Origin: Candidatus Zixiibacteriota bacterium
Lineage (GTDB): Bacteria; Zixibacteria; MSB-5A5; GN15; JAAZOE01
Direction of reading: 5' to 3'
Assembly: GCA_012797915.1 (NCBI GenBank)
Contig: JAAZOE010000171.1
Span: 1 to 16,383 of the forward strand
Length of the DNA: 16,383 bases
How positions within the stretch are numbered: the first letter of the stretch is position 1; the number at the start of each line of letters is the position of its first letter. The notes under the pieces were generated by a model that made no database searches, was not told where the DNA came from, and saw only the letters and a program-made list of their open reading frames with translations. The position numbers and the translations under genes are program-made. This document shows, piece after piece, positions 14,129-16,383 of the stretch.

Positions 14129-14635
14129 TTATATTCGCGGCCGGTTGGCGAGAGCGCTGAATTCCTCTACGGGGAAGTGGTATTTGAGCTTTGACATTAT
14201 TGTTCTGTTGAGCCGATGGTTTACCAGCGGAAGGGGATGCCCGATTTCCATCAGATCGCATTTGACCTGGTAAATGAGCTGGTTCATTGAAGCCAACACA
14301 CTCCGGTCACCGGCTTTGCATAAACTGACCGACTCTAGATCCGGCGCGATTGCCATATCAAAGATATTCGCAATACCGTCCAGCATCATGTTATCGCGCA
14401 ACGCCTTCATGCCGCACTCCACAAGCGCCCTCTCGTTCGGCACGCCCTTGCCCGGTAACACCGCTGAATACAGCGTTTTGGTATTGGTCAATAAAATACA
14501 CTGCCAACGGGATACCATAAACAGGTTGGCCGTCCAGTCGAGAAACGGATTTTCGTGCGGCGGCACGGCCGCGGCCGGAGTGACCTTGATCTTCCTGGCA
14601 AGCCTTTGTGTTATTCGAAATATCATCGCGTCCAT
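14129..14635 (-). CDS. DUF6933-type protein of unknown function
   Basis: The protein has 168 residues. The opening MIFRITQRLARKIKV, the segment FLDWTANLFMVSRWQCILLTNTKTLYSAVLPG (31-62), and the later DRSVLASMNQLIYQVK (110-125) with RLNRTIMSKLKYHFPVEEF (141-159) match the pattern I recall for the DUF6933 family, which has no known function. There is no signal peptide or membrane helix, so it is probably cytoplasmic. The start is either ATG 14635 or ATG 14626; the second puts the family's MIF/MxxR opening first. No clear Shine-Dalgarno is present. GC is about 51 percent in the 300 bases I counted, below its neighbours, which suggests recent acquisition. Family members often occur as isolated genes, as here. 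Confidence 0.82.
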   Translation of the reverse strand: MDAMIFRITQRLARKIKVTPAAAVPPHENPFLDWTANLFMVSRWQCILLTNTKTLYSAVLPGKGVPNERALVECGMKALRDNMMLDGIANIFDMAIAPDLESVSLCKAGDRSVLASMNQLIYQVKCDLMEIGHPLPLVNHRLNRTIMSKLKYHFPVEEFSALANRPRI

Positions 14636-14640
14636 CTATG

Positions 14641-14676
14641 TACCCATTTAGGGTAAGAATGTACTCAGAATGGGTA
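14641..14676. promoter_or_regulatory. Inverted repeats upstream of the DUF6933 gene
   Basis: TACCC (14641-14645) pairs with GGGTA (14651-14655) across 5 nt. The wider TACCCA (14641-14646) also matches TGGGTA (14671-14676). The alternative pairings lie directly before the start codon at 14635 and could be an autoregulatory or RNA-binding site. No confident promoter was found. Confidence 0.3.
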
Positions 14677-14778
14677 ACATCATCAAGTCAAAAAGAAAAC
14701 AGCATGTCGCAGGTTTCTTTTCAGAAAGCGCGGGTGAACTGCTTCGCAGAAGACTGGGGAGAGCCCCGCTATTATCTG

Positions 14779-16383
14779 CTACAGCCGGTACATGCACGGC
14801 GCGGGGCCGCCGCGGAAGACATAATTGATGATATATACCGCGTCGCCGACGTTCGTCTTGCTGTCGCAGTTGACATCCCCCTCGGGCGGAAACACCGGCA
14901 GCGGCCCGCCGCGGAAGATATAATTGATCAGGTAGACGGCATCCCCCACGTTGATCGCCCGGTCGTTATTGACGTCTCCCGACTGGTCCCACACCGCCAC
15001 CATCCGCTCGAATTTCACGACCGTGCTGTCGCCGACCCGGTTTTCGGCCGGAAGCCCATAGGCGAAAAACGGCTCCACCATGCATTCGGCTGCGGCCACC
15101 CCGATCAAAGCCGAATCGACCAGAATCGTCGAGTCGACGGACAAATACTGGAACGTGATGTCGCCGCGACGGTCAATGATAACCTCAAATGTCGTCAGCG
15201 TGTCGGCCGCCGACTTGAACGTCCCCACTCGCCAGTATTCGATAATCAATGTGTCCTTGTGCGGTGCCTTATAGACATACACCGCTCCATGGCCGCCATC
15301 GGTCGTGTCCAAATTGAAATCGTTCCAGAACGGGGCGATAAACGTGGCAAACGGCTGGCCGGGAATTGTCACCGTGTTGGTGTAATATCCCTGCACGTTG
15401 ATATTGGTGTCGGTAAACGATATCGCCCCGTTGGCCCCGATGAAAAATTTGGTGTAGACGGAATCATAGAAGGGGAAATCAAACCCGATATTAATCGGTC
15501 CGGCCGTGCCATCATCGATGATATACTCGGTGACCGCGGGATTGTACCATGATGTCGCCAGAATCGCCGCTCCGGTCGAGGTAATGTCGATCCATTGAAA
15601 CGGCTGTCCCTCCGGCTGAAACGATGTCTCCACCACATAGGTCGTATCCGCGCAGGGAACGTCGAGGAATATCGGAACGATTTCCTGCTTCTCCATCGGC
15701 CCGCCGTCCTCGCCGAACGCAATCCGCACCTGACCCTTGTATATCTGTATCCGGTCCTCGATCGCCGTCGCATCAAACAGCAAATCAACCGATACGAATG
15801 ACGACGGCGGAATGGTCCCCGTCGAATCCGGCACCACCAGCCAGTCCCCCAGATTCTTGAGTACGCTGTCGACCGTGGAAATCTCAAACGCCAGCGTCGC
15901 CGTCGCCGAGCCGTTGGTCAAGGTCAACGGAATGATCATCTGCGTTCCGACGGCGATCACCGTGTCGATATACAACGGACTGACGGTCAAGTCATCCGGG
16001 GCGGGGAGAGCCGAGTCGGCCGCCCTAAGATTGGGACGGGGACCGATATGGGTGGAAGCCCCTCCCTGCTGGGGCGATCCGGTGGCGATAAGGATGTCCC
16101 GCATCTCGTCGGCGTCGAGCACCGCGCCGTCATAGCGGGCTTTACAGATTCCCTGCAACGAGGCCGCCGCCCCGGCCACTACCGGCAGCGCCGATGATGT
16201 TCCCGCGAACGTGGCCGTGTAATACTGCCGTTCATCATGGCCGCCGCTGAACAGGTCGCCGTATCCGCAGGTGACCACTCCCGCACCGTGCCCCTGAAGA
16301 TTGACCCTGGCGCCATAGTTGGAAAAACTCAGCCGCGACCGATCGTTGCCGTATTCCCCCGACGGCGGCGCCCCGGCGCCGAC
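14779..16383 (-). CDS. Secreted subtilisin-like (S8) peptidase with nidogen-like module and C-terminal dockerin (N-terminus cut by window)
   Basis: The 534 visible residues are in frame right to the window edge. The start of the gene is missing, including the catalytic Asp and His. Residues 60-78 (AGTSSALPVVAGAAASLQG) hold the S8 nucleophile motif, with S63 as the likely catalytic Ser. Next come beta-rich regions (about 110-240), then a nidogen/NIDO-like module (about 270-420: IGFDFPFYDS, FIGANGAISFTDTN, FIAPFWNDFN, TFEVIIDRRGDITFQY). The C-terminus has two dockerin type I repeats, DVNNDRAINVGD and DVNCDSKTNVGD, each fitting the calcium loop DxNxDxxxNxxD and followed by AVYLINYIFRGGP-like helices. 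It is predicted to be secreted and surface-attached. No cohesin gene is in the window. The GTG at 16276-16278 is internal, not a start. Confidence 0.88.
   Translation of the reverse strand, partial: VGAGAPPSGEYGNDRSRLSFSNYGARVNLQGHGAGVVTCGYGDLFSGGHDERQYYTATFAGTSSALPVVAGAAASLQGICKARYDGAVLDADEMRDILIATGSPQQGGASTHIGPRPNLRAADSALPAPDDLTVSPLYIDTVIAVGTQMIIPLTLTNGSATATLAFEISTVDSVLKNLGDWLVVPDSTGTIPPSSFVSVDLLFDATAIEDRIQIYKGQVRIAFGEDGGPMEKQEIVPIFLDVPCADTTYVVETSFQPEGQPFQWIDITSTGAAILATSWYNPAVTEYIIDDGTAGPINIGFDFPFYDSVYTKFFIGANGAISFTDTNINVQGYYTNTVTIPGQPFATFIAPFWNDFNLDTTDGGHGAVYVYKAPHKDTLIIEYWRVGTFKSAADTLTTFEVIIDRRGDITFQYLSVDSTILVDSALIGVAAAECMVEPFFAYGLPAENRVGDSTVVKFERMVAVWDQSGDVNNDRAINVGDAVYLINYIFRGGPLPVFPPEGDVNCDSKTNVGDAVYIINYVFRGGPAPCMYRL

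Noticed and set aside
14700..14778. Terminator for the dockerin protein gene (GGGG-CTCT-CCCC on the minus strand)
   Set aside because: The stem is only 4 bp and no T-tract follows.
14608..15552. A 314-codon plus-strand open frame across the dockerin protein
   Set aside because: It is antisense to a frame with canonical dockerin loops, and its translation looks like a reverse-strand artefact.

Overview
The window is a GC-rich bacterial chromosome segment with tightly packed genes and no RNA genes, insertion sequences or CRISPR arrays that I could see. The organism looks like a diderm: it has an outer-membrane porin-like barrel, a periplasmic metal-binding protein and Sec signal peptides. The last gene ends in a dockerin pair with the repeat GDAVYLINYIFRGGP. 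I associate that style with candidate phyla of the Fibrobacteres-Chlorobi-Bacteroidetes neighbourhood such as Zixibacteria. This placement is an inference from memory, not a search result.

Region 1 (1-6489, minus strand) is one compact operon read leftwards. It encodes an exported protein that looks like a PIG-L deacetylase relative with its metal motif lost, then the two halves of a heterodimeric ABC exporter, then an inositol-monophosphatase-family enzyme cut by the window edge. Junctions are overlaps or a 3-nt gap, so the genes are probably co-translated. A good sigma70-type promoter sits at the head and predicts a leaderless first gene.

Region 2 (6490-10445, plus strand) is a housekeeping run: enolase (eno), an FtsB/DivIC divisome protein, RecO and glycyl-tRNA synthetase, closed by a strong intrinsic terminator.

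Region 3 (10446-14112, plus strand) starts with a gene-poor stretch rich in palindromes. A putative zinc-uptake locus follows: a small membrane protein with an HHH and a CxxC motif, a porin-like barrel with a His/acidic loop, a ZnuA-type binding protein and a ZnuB-type permease, closed by a second near-identical terminator. It would move metal through the outer membrane, the periplasm and the inner membrane. No ZnuC ATPase is present, so the motor must be encoded elsewhere or shared.

Region 4 (14113-16383, minus strand) holds a lower-GC DUF6933-type gene and the 3' part of a secreted subtilisin-like peptidase with a nidogen-like module and a C-terminal dockerin.

The parts that deserve most attention are the degenerate PIG-L/ABC exporter/inositol phosphatase operon and the ATPase-less zinc locus.
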